From the NCBI GenBank assembly GCA_964565435.1, contig CAZMEY010000004.1:1-29087 (forward strand): a stretch of DNA of 29,087 nucleotides, read 5' to 3'. The position numbers and the translations under genes are program-made. Below are positions 15,143 to 23,250 of this stretch, piece by piece. Source of the stretch: JAQTTT01 sp964565435. Lineage in GTDB: Archaea; Nanobdellota; Nanobdellia; Tiddalikarchaeales; Tiddalikarchaeaceae. Positions within the stretch are counted from its first letter, which is position 1; the number at the start of each line of letters is the position of its first letter. The notes below the pieces were generated by a model. It made no database searches, was not told where the DNA came from, and saw only the letters and a list, made by a program, of their open reading frames with translations.

Positions 15143-15748
15143 TTACAGCTCTATTATTGTCCCTTTTTTGCCCAGATTGACAATTTTTGTCCTGCCCAAA
15201 TAATCCGTCAATCCGAATGTTTCATGGATGTGGCCTGTCAATACAAGGTCTGGCTCATAATTTTGTATAAATTCCCTTAATTTTTCGCTGCCCACATGGC
15301 TCCAGCCTATATTGTCAATCTTTGTATTAAATGGCGGCTCATGGGTTAGCAGTATTTTTTTCTTTCCCTTGAATTTGGCAAAATCCTTTTTCAACTTGTC
15401 TTCATTATCCAAGTCGCTAAAGCCAAAAGGCGAGAATTCTGTGCCCCCCATTCCAAATAATACAAACTCCCCAAAGTCCTTGTAATAGGAATGGATATTG
15501 TAAACCCCTTTGCCGTATTGTTCTGACAAGAAATCAATATCGCTAGGCATGTCATGGTTTCCGTGAACCATCATTACAGGTATGCCTGCTTTTTTGAAAG
15601 GGCCTATTATCCCTTCAATGCTTTTTCCGAATTCAACAATGTCCCCTCCCAATAGAACCAAATCAGCCTTGTTTTTTTTGGCTTTGGCAGCCAATTTCTC
15701 TGAGGCATCTTTGTCTGAATGCAAGTCGCTTGCAGCCAATATCTTCAT
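15143..15748 (-). CDS. Calcineurin-like metallophosphoesterase
   Basis: 201 residues from ATG 15748, where the standard strand KILAASDLH begins; a start six codons upstream would only add polar residues. All five metal motifs are present: SDLHSD (Asp8, His10), LLGGDIVE (Asp36), HGNHDMP (Asn64, His65), LLTHEPP, and LTGHIHE. The DFAKFKGKKKILLTHEPP and HIHETFG context is like the YfcE/Rv0805-type single-domain phosphodiesterases common in archaea. The substrate cannot be read from sequence. It is divergent from the nucleotidyltransferase-like gene. Confidence 0.9.
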   Translation of the reverse strand: MKILAASDLHSDKDASEKLAAKAKKNKADLVLLGGDIVEFGKSIEGIIGPFKKAGIPVMMVHGNHDMPSDIDFLSEQYGKGVYNIHSYYKDFGEFVLFGMGGTEFSPFGFSDLDNEDKLKKDFAKFKGKKKILLTHEPPFNTKIDNIGWSHVGSEKLREFIQNYEPDLVLTGHIHETFGLTDYLGRTKIVNLGKKGTIIEL

Positions 15749-15827
15749 ATTAAAGGAAAAGCGCATCTTCTTTTTAAAAAAATTGCTAAAAAAAGGTTTT
15801 TAAAGAGAAATTATCCTTTTAAAATAA

Positions 15828-16514
15828 ATGGATTTAAAATACAAATTTGCTGACAGCAATTTTTTGAGCAAGATATCTAAAAGCGAAAACATGCTTAGAA
15901 ACTATAATGGAGTAATCATTGGAGGGGCTGCAGTTTCTCTGCTTTATTGCGCAAAGGTAAAAGATGTATATGAAAAAATGGGAAAAATCTTTGATTTAAA
16001 AGACAAGGCAATAAAAGGGAATCTTGAAAAGTTTTTAAGGGAAACAGCTGATATAGACATAATAATGGATGGATTCTTGGGTGAAGATATCATATCCCAG
16101 ATAAAAAACGATTTCGGGATTTCAAATATTGAAAGAATTGGGAATGAATACAAGATAAGCGACCCCATAAGCAATAGCCCCCATTTGTCAGCTTATTTTA
16201 TACAGGACAATGAAAAAGACAGGCTAAATCATTTTTATGAATCAATGCTTGAAGAAAAGGTTGAAATCCGCTTAAAAAACGGCAAAAAAGAGATAACATC
16301 TTATTCTGTCAGCCCTAAAAATCTTATATTAATGAAATTGTTGTCAATACCCCATAGGGTTGGGGGAAAGGAGTTCAATGATTTTGATGACATTGACAAA
16401 ATATCTGCATTGTATAAGATTAATTTAAGCGAAGTGTCAGAGTTGGCTAAAGAAAAAGGCATATTTTCTGAGATAAAAAAAGGATTGGGTATTTATTTAT
16501 CAACAAAAGAATAA
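15828..16514 (+). CDS. Nucleotidyltransferase-fold protein, AbiEii-like
   Basis: 228 residues. VIIGGAAVSLLY (about 29-40), followed after 30 residues by ETADIDIIMD (72-81, Asp75 and Asp77), is the GG...hDhD arrangement of the minimal nucleotidyltransferase superfamily. Later, NLILMKLLSIPHR and FNDFDDIDKIS (about 165-190) match the LIAxKLLALxxR...KDxxDL pattern of AbiEii/AbiGii-type proteins. Family members add nucleotides to RNA or other targets and are often the toxin of AbiE systems. No recognisable AbiEi antitoxin is beside it; the next gene downstream encodes only 64 residues. It may be a stand-alone NTase. Only the fold is assigned. Confidence 0.65.
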   Translation: MDLKYKFADSNFLSKISKSENMLRNYNGVIIGGAAVSLLYCAKVKDVYEKMGKIFDLKDKAIKGNLEKFLRETADIDIIMDGFLGEDIISQIKNDFGISNIERIGNEYKISDPISNSPHLSAYFIQDNEKDRLNHFYESMLEEKVEIRLKNGKKEITSYSVSPKNLILMKLLSIPHRVGGKEFNDFDDIDKISALYKINLSEVSELAKEKGIFSEIKKGLGIYLSTKE

Positions 16515-16571
16515 TAGTTTTTATTGGCAAATAAAAAAGTTTAAAAGAATGGATATTTAATTAATAATAAA

Positions 16572-16766
16572 ATGGATAGCATAGATATTGAAAGCATTAT
16601 CAAGGATAATGAAAAAAAAGTTGATGAATTCCTGAATGATTCAAAGATTGGCTCAAGGGATTACACTGAAATCACTCCAAGGGATAAAGCTGTAAGGGTT
16701 GGGCATAACAGGATATACACCCTAAGGGGAAAATACATTAAATTCTTTGAAACATACATCCTTTAA
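16572..16766 (+). CDS. Hypothetical small protein (64 aa)
   Basis: 64 residues: an acidic helical N-half (SIDIESIIKDNEKKVDEFLN), then a basic, beta-like C-half (DKAVRVGHNRIYTLRGKYIKFFETYIL). No family recognised. It begins 57 bases after the NTase-like gene on the same strand, with a short AT-rich gap, so it may share its transcript. It ends 10 bases before the converging RNase J gene. The charge split suggests a real folded mini-protein. Confidence 0.5.
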   Translation: MDSIDIESIIKDNEKKVDEFLNDSKIGSRDYTEITPRDKAVRVGHNRIYTLRGKYIKFFETYIL

Positions 16767-16776
16767 GGGAATAATT

Positions 16777-18159
16777 TTATTTTAATATTACTTTTTCCCC
16801 ATTTTTTAGCATCTTGATATTCATTGGGCTGTATCCTTCTTCTTTAGCGAGCTCTGCTCCGCTTTTAAGCTTCTCTGGAGTCCGTTCCAGAAACGAGTTT
16901 TGACCCGGAAAGCCAANNNNNNNNNNCTTCTCTGGAGTCCCATGGCTTGGAATGTAATATTTTGGCTTAAGCATTTTGATTAAATCCCTGTGGTCTTCCC
17001 TTGCAGCATGCCCGCTTGCATGGAAGTCTGTATAGATTCTAACCCCTTTATTCCTTAAATCCCTCTCAATTGCATTCCTGTTATTGATGCATTCCGGAGT
17101 GGGTATTGTTTCTGAGCAAAATACGACAATATCATCTTTTTCAAACCTTAGGGATAGTTCATCCTTTGACATCCTTGAAAGCATTGAATTCGGCTCCCCC
17201 TGGTTTCCAGTCATTATGAGCAAGAATTTATCTTTTCCTGCCCTTCTTATTTTTTTGAAAGCCCCTTCAACTTCATAATTGTAAGATGCAATATTGGCTT
17301 TTGAAAAGTCCACTAATCTTGCATTCGTGCTTGCCTGCAAATAGTTCCTCATGCTTCTACCAAAAATTATTGGAGTCCTTCCCATTTTTTTTGAAATCTC
17401 TATGATATTGTTTATTCTCACGCAGTGGCTTGCAAAAGTTGTCAAAACCACAAGCTTTTTCTTTGATTTGAGATTGAGTAACAAATCCTTAATCATTTCT
17501 TTTACAATGGATTCGGAAAAAGTCCTTCCTGGATTGTCAATCCTTGTTGAATCATCAATTAATGCAAGGACTTTTTTCTGCCCCAATTGCTTTAGCCTTT
17601 CATAGTCGGTTTTCGGGCCATAAGTGGGGTTGTCGTCAAATTTGAAATCATTAGTGTAAATTATAACTCCCTCTTTTGTGTGTATTGCTATAATGACTGC
17701 TTGAAGGGTTGAATGGGTTGCATAAATGAATTCAATCCTTAAATCATTGCTTAATGAGTATGATTTTGAGGGGTTTAATTTTATAATCTTGTTCTTTATC
17801 TTTTCTTTCTGGTTAGCTTCAATGTTTTTCAATACTTCATAAGAAAAGGGCGTCAATATTATTGGAGCGTTGTAGCTGTTTGATATCTTTGCTATTGCGC
17901 CCAAATGATCAAGATGCGCGTGGCTGCAGACTATTCCCTTAACAGTGCTTCCTATTTTTTTTAGCACTTCCCCGTCATTGGGCAATACCTCCAATTCCAG
18001 CAGCTTGTTGTTGCTAAGCTCGGATGATTCCCCTTCATAATCCATTAGCTTGCTTACATCAATGCCCATGTCAATTATTACTGAATCATTTCCGCATTTT
18101 ATTGCAGTCATGTTTTTTCCAATGCCAGAGTATCCCCCGACTGCATAGATTTCTATCAC
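16777..18159 (-). CDS. rnj: Archaeal RNase J (beta-CASP metallo-beta-lactamase ribonuclease), interrupted by an assembly gap
   Basis: 460 codons as assembled; about 441 if the join error is removed. Metallo-beta-lactamase motifs: SHAHLDH (79-85), His149 (ATHST), Asp171 (YTNDFKF). Beta-CASP motifs: LTTFASHCVRI (239-249), TGNQGEP (317-323), ASGHAAREDH (381-390), PSHGTPEK (404-411). This is the 5'-3' exoribonuclease of archaeal mRNA decay. Near the C-terminus the frame passes through ten N (16917-16926), flanked by a repeated TPEK-coding stretch. Collapsing the 57-base repeat unit restores the expected TPEKLKSGAELAKEEGY, in frame. Translation starts at GTG (18157-18159) directly before IEIYAVGGYSGIGKN, the normal N-terminus. 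Confidence 0.93.
   Translation of the reverse strand: MIEIYAVGGYSGIGKNMTAIKCGNDSVIIDMGIDVSKLMDYEGESSELSNNKLLELEVLPNDGEVLKKIGSTVKGIVCSHAHLDHLGAIAKISNSYNAPIILTPFSYEVLKNIEANQKEKIKNKIIKLNPSKSYSLSNDLRIEFIYATHSTLQAVIIAIHTKEGVIIYTNDFKFDDNPTYGPKTDYERLKQLGQKKVLALIDDSTRIDNPGRTFSESIVKEMIKDLLLNLKSKKKLVVLTTFASHCVRINNIIEISKKMGRTPIIFGRSMRNYLQASTNARLVDFSKANIASYNYEVEGAFKKIRRAGKDKFLLIMTGNQGEPNSMLSRMSKDELSLRFEKDDIVVFCSETIPTPECINNRNAIERDLRNKGVRIYTDFHASGHAAREDHRDLIKMLKPKYYIPSHGTPEKXXXXGFPGQNSFLERTPEKLKSGAELAKEEGYSPMNIKMLKNGEKVILK
16884..16940. other. Assembly artefact: 33 bp of unrelated sequence + N10 + 14-bp duplication
   Basis: CTTCTCTGGAGTCC occurs at 16870-16883 and again at 16927-16940. Between them lie 33 bases (16884-16916) that encode a stretch foreign to RNase J, and N at 16917-16926. 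The offset is exactly 57 bases, so deleting 16884-16940 keeps the frame and gives the normal RNase J tail. This looks like two contigs joined by scaffolding with an untrimmed end and an unrecognised 14-bp overlap. Confidence 0.85.
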
Positions 18160-18328
18160 TGTTTAACACATCTTCCTAACTAAATTTTTATTTGAATAAA
18201 TAATAAGCGAATTTAGTCTTTTTAAATATTTGCTCATCATTTTTTTAAAATTTTTTACAATTTTTACTTGCTAATTTGGGATAAATTTTTTGCATATGCT
18301 TCCAAATATTTTTTTGCATTGCCTTATT

Positions 18329-18403
18329 TCAATTACCCCCTGGATTTTCATAATTAGGAACTTTTAATGTAATTACTCCATTAAGAACCCTATTAAATAT
18401 ATT
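18329..18403 (-). pseudogene. Possible remnant of an Hsp20-type C-terminus
   Basis: Reading the minus strand into TGA at 18329-18331 gives a 24-codon open stretch that includes VLNGVITLKVPNYENPGG. The pattern NGV-I/L-T-L-x-h-P is that of the last beta strand of Hsp20/alpha-crystallin proteins. It has no start; directly upstream is the T18 tract and then the pilin stop. It may be what is left of a small heat-shock gene displaced by the pilin gene, or chance. The rest of 18160-18328 shows no gene; it is the AT-rich upstream region of RNase J. Confidence 0.25.
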
Positions 18404-18421
18404 AAAAAAAAAAAAAAAAAA
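18404..18421 (-). terminator. T18 tract ending the pilus operon
   Basis: Eighteen A on the plus strand make T18 on the minus strand, six bases past the pilin stop (TAA at 18428-18430). A long T-tract just after a highly expressed gene fits an archaeal intrinsic terminator. The exact homopolymer length may carry sequencing error. Confidence 0.6.
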
Positions 18422-18427
18422 GATTAT

Positions 18428-18895
18428 TTATTGAACTGAAAGTCCTGATATTGAGCCGGTTTCAGTTTTGTTTAAGCTGCTTCCTGCAACAGTGTAGCTA
18501 ATTGTTATGGGATCAAGAGTCACTTTATCTCCTGAAGTCAATGAGCAAGCAGTTCCTGGCAGTATTGTCATCTGCTGATTGCTTGATGTTGTTATTACCA
18601 CATCAGCAGTATCAGCCGAATTTGAGCAGCTTGTTCCTTCAACAATGAAATCAATGTTTGATACTGTTGTGGTTGAACCCGTCTTAGTTCCAAGTACCAA
18701 AGTAAGATTTCCATCTGCTGTTATTACTGCATCAATCAATTGGAAATTGCTTATTCCTGTCATTGTCATTGTAGATGAAGCTTGCGGATTAAATACGCCT
18801 AGCGCAAATAATGCAGCCCCCACAATAACAAGGATTAGGATTGCCCACCCATAAGTCATAAGATACTCTAATGCACTTTGAGTTTTTGCATCCAT
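18428..18895 (-). CDS. Major type IV pilin (class III signal peptide)
   Basis: 155 residues. MDAKTQSALEYLMTYGWAIL is an archaeal class III (DUF361-type) prepilin signal: a short basic leader, then Gln at +1 and Glu at +5 before a hydrophobic helix (ILVIVGAALFALGVF). Cleavage between Thr5 and Gln6 is expected; Thr at -1 is unusual, as Gly or Ala is the common residue. The rest is Thr/Ser-rich beta sheet with two Cys (in GTSCSN and GTACSL) that could form one disulfide, and few charges, typical of a fibre subunit. It is the last gene of the pilus operon, 36 bases after the platform gene, with its own AAGGAG (minus strand of 18909-18914) and a strong terminator. It is therefore probably the most abundant product. 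Confidence 0.88.
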   Translation of the reverse strand: MDAKTQSALEYLMTYGWAILILVIVGAALFALGVFNPQASSTMTMTGISNFQLIDAVITADGNLTLVLGTKTGSTTTVSNIDFIVEGTSCSNSADTADVVITTSSNQQMTILPGTACSLTSGDKVTLDPITISYTVAGSSLNKTETGSISGLSVQ

Positions 18896-18908
18896 ATTTA
18901 AAATGAAC

Positions 18909-18914
18909 TCCTTG
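18909..18914 (-). promoter_or_regulatory. Shine-Dalgarno sequence of the major pilin
   Basis: The minus strand reads AAGGAG 13 bases before the pilin ATG. It is the clearest ribosome-binding site in the pilus operon, where most other genes rely on stop/start overlaps. It fits separate, higher translation of the fibre subunit. Confidence 0.5.
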
Positions 18915-18931
18915 GTTGTTTAAAAATATTC

Positions 18932-19918
18932 TTAAATGATTGGAAAAAATATATTCACCAAATAATTTACTCCAAAGTATATTGAAAAGCTAACCAGCAA
19001 TAATATGGGAATCAATTTTATCCCTTCTTTTGCTTTTCCCAAGTCAAGCAATCCTATCATCAATGCCCCGAATATATTATTTATTGCAAGGGAAATCATT
19101 ATTATAATCTTTATTGCATCAACCTCAATGCTTTGGATGTTTATACTCATCCCCATTGATGAGGGGAATTCTTGATTTGCGGGCATTATTTTCATGAATG
19201 ATTGGAGGCTTTCAACCTCATATATTGCAACGCTAAAAAGCGCTGGCGCCCCAATGCAAATTGCAATTATTAATATAAGTGTATACATAGATATTCCTGC
19301 TTTTATTTCACGCTTTATCAGTGAAGTTGCCCTTATGTCTTCAACTATATTGTCAAGAAGATTGGATATATTCCCTCCGCTGTTTATTCCTTCAACCAAT
19401 AAGTTTGTTGTTTTTGAAAATAATTTTGAATTAATGTTTTCATTCATTGAAAGTATTGCTTGGGAAAAGTTTTTTCCCATAAGGGTGTCTTTTGATGCTT
19501 GCGAGATGTCTTCCTTGAACCCTCCGAATTCGTCCCTGACTGAAAGCAAAAAAGCTTGGTCAACTGTTAGTCCGCTTTTAATATTTGACGACAATAAGGA
19601 TAGGAACTCTGGAAGGATGGATTCTATGAATTTGGTTCTTGAATAAGAAGACATTGACAGTAAAAGCTCTGAAAAGGCTTGTATTAAAATAAATGAGATA
19701 AAAAATGCGGCTGGCAGGTAAATGTTTTGTATTCCTAAAATATACATCAGCAATGATATTAAAATGCTTATTCCTATTGAATATGAGAAAAAGAATCCTA
19801 TCCATTCCCTATAATTTATTTTTATTCCCGAATAAATCATCATTTGCCTTATATGGGAAGTGTATTTTTTTGGCAGTAGGTTTTCTATTCTTTTATATAT
19901 CACTTTGCTTTGCTTCAT
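18932..19918 (-). CDS. Type II/IV secretion platform protein (TadC/PilC-like, T2SSF domain), second copy
   Basis: 328 residues from ATG 19918, which shares one base with the previous stop (TAATG); this fixes the start. A hydrophobic pair (about 42-80) leads to a cytoplasmic T2SSF helical domain: FIESILPEFLSLLSSNIKSG, TVDQAFLLSVRDEFGGFKED, KDTLMGKNFSQAILSMNENI and EGINSGGNISNLLDNIVEDI. Three more membrane segments follow (about 210-232, 265-290 and 300-325). T2SSF proteins form the inner-membrane platform on which the pilus ATPase works. With the 292-aa gene before it, it gives the TadB/TadC-type pair typical of archaeal pili. Confidence 0.9.
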   Translation of the reverse strand: MKQSKVIYKRIENLLPKKYTSHIRQMMIYSGIKINYREWIGFFFSYSIGISILISLLMYILGIQNIYLPAAFFISFILIQAFSELLLSMSSYSRTKFIESILPEFLSLLSSNIKSGLTVDQAFLLSVRDEFGGFKEDISQASKDTLMGKNFSQAILSMNENINSKLFSKTTNLLVEGINSGGNISNLLDNIVEDIRATSLIKREIKAGISMYTLILIIAICIGAPALFSVAIYEVESLQSFMKIMPANQEFPSSMGMSINIQSIEVDAIKIIIMISLAINNIFGALMIGLLDLGKAKEGIKLIPILLLVSFSIYFGVNYLVNIFFPII

Positions 19919-20796
19919 TAATATTCTCCTCCCCATGAAGGGATGTTTGATTTTATTATGCTGATAAATATGAAATTAAATATTATCAGCAATGCCGGAA
20001 TTGCATAGAGCAGCATTGAACTATAAGCTAAATTAAAAAAAAATCCAACTATGGAAAATATTGTTATTATTATTGATGGAAAAATGACTGTGAATATTAT
20101 ATACATCAATGCTATTGGGCTTAATTTGCTTGAAAATTCCTTTATTTTAAGGTGATTATCATTTTCTAAATCTTCAACCATTGCAGCTACAGCCAATCCA
20201 ACATCATTGCCTGCCCTCATGCTATTTACTACTTGGGATATAAATTTCCTGAAAAAATAGCTAGGATTCATGAGGCTTATTCTTTCAAGCGCTTCTATCT
20301 CGCTTGCCCCGCTTTGTATGTCTTTTATTGCTTTTTTTAATTCATGCGAAACCTGCCCATAATCATTATATGCTATTCCTGTCAGTGATTCAAAAAATGG
20401 GACTCCTGAGCGGAGCTTTATTAATAAATGCCTTAGCGCAAAAAGCAGTGAATTGTCAATGTTTCTTATTTTTTTTATCAAAAACAATTTTGGATAATTG
20501 AGGCATGAAAACAAAATAAAGATTAATATTAATATTGATGACAATGCGTTTACCAAAATAATAAGATTATCTGCCATATTAAAAAAAATCAACAATGTAT
20601 TAATGGTAAAAAATATTAGCGATGAATAAAATAGCGAGATTAAAATGCATATGGATATAAAATCCTCTTTTTTGGCTTTTATTGACGATTGATTCAGCTC
20701 GCTTGTTAGGTTGGGCATAAATATTCCCATAATCCTTGCTATTGGCTTAAATATCAGTGAAATTTTTGCCATTTTTTTGCTTTCATAAATAGTCAT
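19918..20796 (-). CDS. Type II/IV secretion platform protein (TadB/TadC-like, T2SSF domain), first copy
   Basis: 292 residues. After a basic N-terminus come two membrane segments (about 48-70 and 74-97), then the T2SSF domain: LLFALRHLLIKLRSGVPFFE, SHELKKAIKDIQSGASEIEA, FISQVVNSMRAGNDVGLAVA and AMVEDLEND (about 118-215). Two terminal helices lie at about 225-250 and 258-283. The order (helix pair, cytoplasmic helical bundle, helix pair) is standard for the pilus platform. Its ATG overlaps the ATPase stop by 4 nt (ATGA) and its stop overlaps the next start by 1 nt, so the ATPase and both platform proteins are translationally coupled. Confidence 0.9.
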   Translation of the reverse strand: MTIYESKKMAKISLIFKPIARIMGIFMPNLTSELNQSSIKAKKEDFISICILISLFYSSLIFFTINTLLIFFNMADNLIILVNALSSILILIFILFSCLNYPKLFLIKKIRNIDNSLLFALRHLLIKLRSGVPFFESLTGIAYNDYGQVSHELKKAIKDIQSGASEIEALERISLMNPSYFFRKFISQVVNSMRAGNDVGLAVAAMVEDLENDNHLKIKEFSSKLSPIALMYIIFTVIFPSIIITIFSIVGFFFNLAYSSMLLYAIPALLIIFNFIFISIIKSNIPSWGGEY

Positions 20797-22286
20797 TTGT
20801 TATCCCTTATTTTTTTAAACAGCTCTTCCTTATTCAGATAATATTTGTTCACCATCTCCCCAACAGTGTTTACATCAAATATTTTTTTTGAAATCATGTA
20901 AGATAAAACTTTTTCTTTTTCTTTTAAATCATCTTCAATGTCTTTTTCATTCATTCCTGTGTGCATTTTAAGCTCTTCAATGAACCTTATGCTTTGGGAC
21001 AATTCTTCATGCGAATCATTCCTTGCGCTCCATTTCCATATGGTATTTACTGTCACTTCCTCCTCAGCACCTGTTAAAGTTGAGTATACTTCGCTTATTT
21101 CAAGCACTTTCCTAACTTTCTTTTTCCTGTCACGGAACATTACAACTATTAATGGCAGAGATTCAATCATTGAGCTGCTAATATTGATAGGCTCATTTGT
21201 AAGCCTTTTTATGGTTTGAAGCCCTGTGTCTGCATGGACTGTTGAATAAACAGTATGCCCTGTGTGAAGGGCTTCAAATAAAACCTCAGCTTCAGGCCCC
21301 CTTCTTATCTCGCCTACTATTATATAATCGGGTCTCATTCTAAGGCTGTTTACCAATAATTCAAGCATGGTGATTTCCCCTTTGCCTTCATTATTTGGCT
21401 CCCTTGTTGTGAGAGGAACCCAATGCAAATATTCTGGAAGGTTTATTTCACGCGTGTCTTCAATGCTTATTATCCTCTGATTTGCCGGCAATAAGGACAT
21501 TACTGCATTCATCAGCGTTGTTTTTCCGCTTCCCGTCCCTCCGCTAAAAATTATGCTTATTTCATACTGGACTGCAAGCCACATTATAGCCATCATCCTT
21601 AATGACAATGTTTTATTTGACACTAGCTCAGGGGCTGTCCAGGGATCCCTTCTGAATTTCCTTATGGTTATAGTATTGCCAAATGAGCTTATTGGAAAAA
21701 GCGTTGCATTCACCCTATCCCCTGTTGAAAGATGCGCGTCAAGCAGGGGGTCAAGGGTGTTTATTTGCCTTCCGACTTTTCTCCCAATGCTTGAAGCATA
21801 GTTTAATATCATTTTTTCATTGTTTATTTCAATGTTGGTTTTCAGCCAGCCATGTTTTTTATGAAAAACCCATATTGATTTTTTGGACCCGTTTATTACT
21901 ATCTCCTCCAAATTAGGGTCATTTATTAAAAACTCTATTTCTCCCAGTCCAAAGCTTTTATTTAACAATATTCCCGAAAGTACGATTATATTTTTTTCCG
22001 ATTCATTCGGCATTCTTGCTCTTATTAATTCCGTTATTTTTTCGTAAAATTTTTTTTTCAACTCTTCAAAATTCCTAATGTCAAGTATTTCTGATGATGT
22101 TATGTTTATTTCCCTCACTAAATCGCTTCTGACATCATCAAGTAAGGCATCTGCTGCTTTGTCAATAATGGGGGCTTTTAAAACATAAATAAGCGATATT
22201 TCCTTTTCATCCTTAATTATTTCAATTTTGGCTTCAACTCTTTCGCTTTCAATTGAATACTCATCTATTTTTTCAGGAGAATTCAT
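20793..22286 (-). CDS. Type II/IV secretion system ATPase (TadA/VirB11-like) driving pilus assembly
   Basis: 497 residues. The N-terminal domain (about 95-230) has EIEFLINDPNLEEIVING and LLDAHLSTGDRVNATLFPIS, usual in archaeal GspE/TadA ATPases. Then Walker A GGTGSGKTT (249-257), the Asp box SIEDTREINLP (274-284), Walker B YIIVGEIR (321-328), and the His box HTGHTVYSTVHA (341-352). An Arg-rich RKFRRDP linker joins the two domains. The C-terminal 90 residues are charged and helical. Such ATPases form hexamers at the cytoplasmic face and power insertion of pilins through the T2SSF platform. It overlaps both the coiled-coil gene upstream and the platform gene downstream by 4 nt. The CxxC zinc site of GspE proper is absent, as in TadA types. 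Confidence 0.95.
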   Translation of the reverse strand: MNSPEKIDEYSIESERVEAKIEIIKDEKEISLIYVLKAPIIDKAADALLDDVRSDLVREINITSSEILDIRNFEELKKKFYEKITELIRARMPNESEKNIIVLSGILLNKSFGLGEIEFLINDPNLEEIVINGSKKSIWVFHKKHGWLKTNIEINNEKMILNYASSIGRKVGRQINTLDPLLDAHLSTGDRVNATLFPISSFGNTITIRKFRRDPWTAPELVSNKTLSLRMMAIMWLAVQYEISIIFSGGTGSGKTTLMNAVMSLLPANQRIISIEDTREINLPEYLHWVPLTTREPNNEGKGEITMLELLVNSLRMRPDYIIVGEIRRGPEAEVLFEALHTGHTVYSTVHADTGLQTIKRLTNEPINISSSMIESLPLIVVMFRDRKKKVRKVLEISEVYSTLTGAEEEVTVNTIWKWSARNDSHEELSQSIRFIEELKMHTGMNEKDIEDDLKEKEKVLSYMISKKIFDVNTVGEMVNKYYLNKEELFKKIRDNK

Positions 22287-23248
22287 TTATTTTCCTCTTT
22301 TTGTATATATTTTATGAAAGGGCTCCCTATTAATGGATAGCTTATTGTAACAAAGCCTTTATCTTCAAGGGCTTCACACCAAGATTCTATTGTTTGCATG
22401 TTTTCATTGTATATTTTTGACAATTTTTTTAGGGTTATTTTTTTTTCTTTTTTTGCCAGCCTTAAAAGCTCGTCAATTTCTGTTGAAAAACCCGGATTTA
22501 AAGCAGCATAATCCTGAGTTGGATAGTTTGTTGATGTTTTATTTTTAAAATCTTGGGATTTGTCATTAGCCTGTTTTTTGGTATTTTTTTCATAAAAATT
22601 GCCCTCTAATTGGATTATTTTTTGGATGATTTTGTTTTTTATTTTTGTAATTGAATCCATTTTTGACGCTAGTTCTTTGGACTTTGAATAAAAATCATTT
22701 ATTTTTTCATTGAGTTGTTTTGAATTTTCTTTTATTTCTATTTCCAATCCCTCAGTTGCTTTTTTGAATTCGTCATACTCTTTTGATTTTATCAGGTAAT
22801 CATTTGATATTTCAGCCATCTCTTTTAATACCTGTTCAATTTCTGATTTGTTAAATTCAAAATCTTTTGATTTGAGCTTTTTTATTATTTCATTAAGCCT
22901 CAATGAAATATCCCCTTCAAGCGCTTTAAAATTCAAATTTAGGTTCTCTATCATTTTTAACACTTTATTGGGGGTGTAAACCATTTCTTTTGGGGGCAGA
23001 TATTTTAATATGCTGCTTGGTTTTTGCTTTATAATAGTAAATGAATCGCTTAGTTTCATCGCCATTGATTCCGCTTTTTTTTCATTTATTTTAAGCATTG
23101 ATGAAATTTTTTTTAATGGAATTGATTTTTCTTTTTTTATTATTTTTTCAAATTTGAGCATAAGCTCGTTTTTTTTAGGAGTTTTTATTTTAGGCGCTTT
23201 CCTGATTTTTTTCTTTAGATTTTTATTTGGTTTGTTTTTATTTGCCAT
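22283..23248 (-). CDS. Winged-helix/coiled-coil protein of the pilus operon
   Basis: 321 residues, no membrane segment. A Lys-rich start (about 1-28) is followed by a winged-helix-like unit (ELMLKFEKIIKKEKSIPLKK then ISSMLKINEKKAESMAMKL). A long coiled coil covers about 95-225, and a second winged-helix unit at about 255-312 has the same plan (EIDELLRLAKKEKKITLKK, LSKIYNENMQTIESWCEALEDKG, FVTISYPLIG). Similar wHTH/coiled-coil proteins with an unclear role occur beside archaeal pilus ATPases. It could be a cytoplasmic ring or scaffold (the ArlC/D/E position in archaella) or a regulator. Its stop overlaps the ATPase ATG by 4 nt, arguing for a role in the machine. Confidence 0.7.
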   Translation of the reverse strand: MANKNKPNKNLKKKIRKAPKIKTPKKNELMLKFEKIIKKEKSIPLKKISSMLKINEKKAESMAMKLSDSFTIIKQKPSSILKYLPPKEMVYTPNKVLKMIENLNLNFKALEGDISLRLNEIIKKLKSKDFEFNKSEIEQVLKEMAEISNDYLIKSKEYDEFKKATEGLEIEIKENSKQLNEKINDFYSKSKELASKMDSITKIKNKIIQKIIQLEGNFYEKNTKKQANDKSQDFKNKTSTNYPTQDYAALNPGFSTEIDELLRLAKKEKKITLKKLSKIYNENMQTIESWCEALEDKGFVTISYPLIGSPFIKYIQKEENK

Positions 23249-23250
23249 AT

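Noticed and set aside
15828..16514. Calling the NTase-like protein an active toxin of a phage-defence system
   Set aside because: No antitoxin, no other defence genes and no mobile element nearby; only the fold can be supported.
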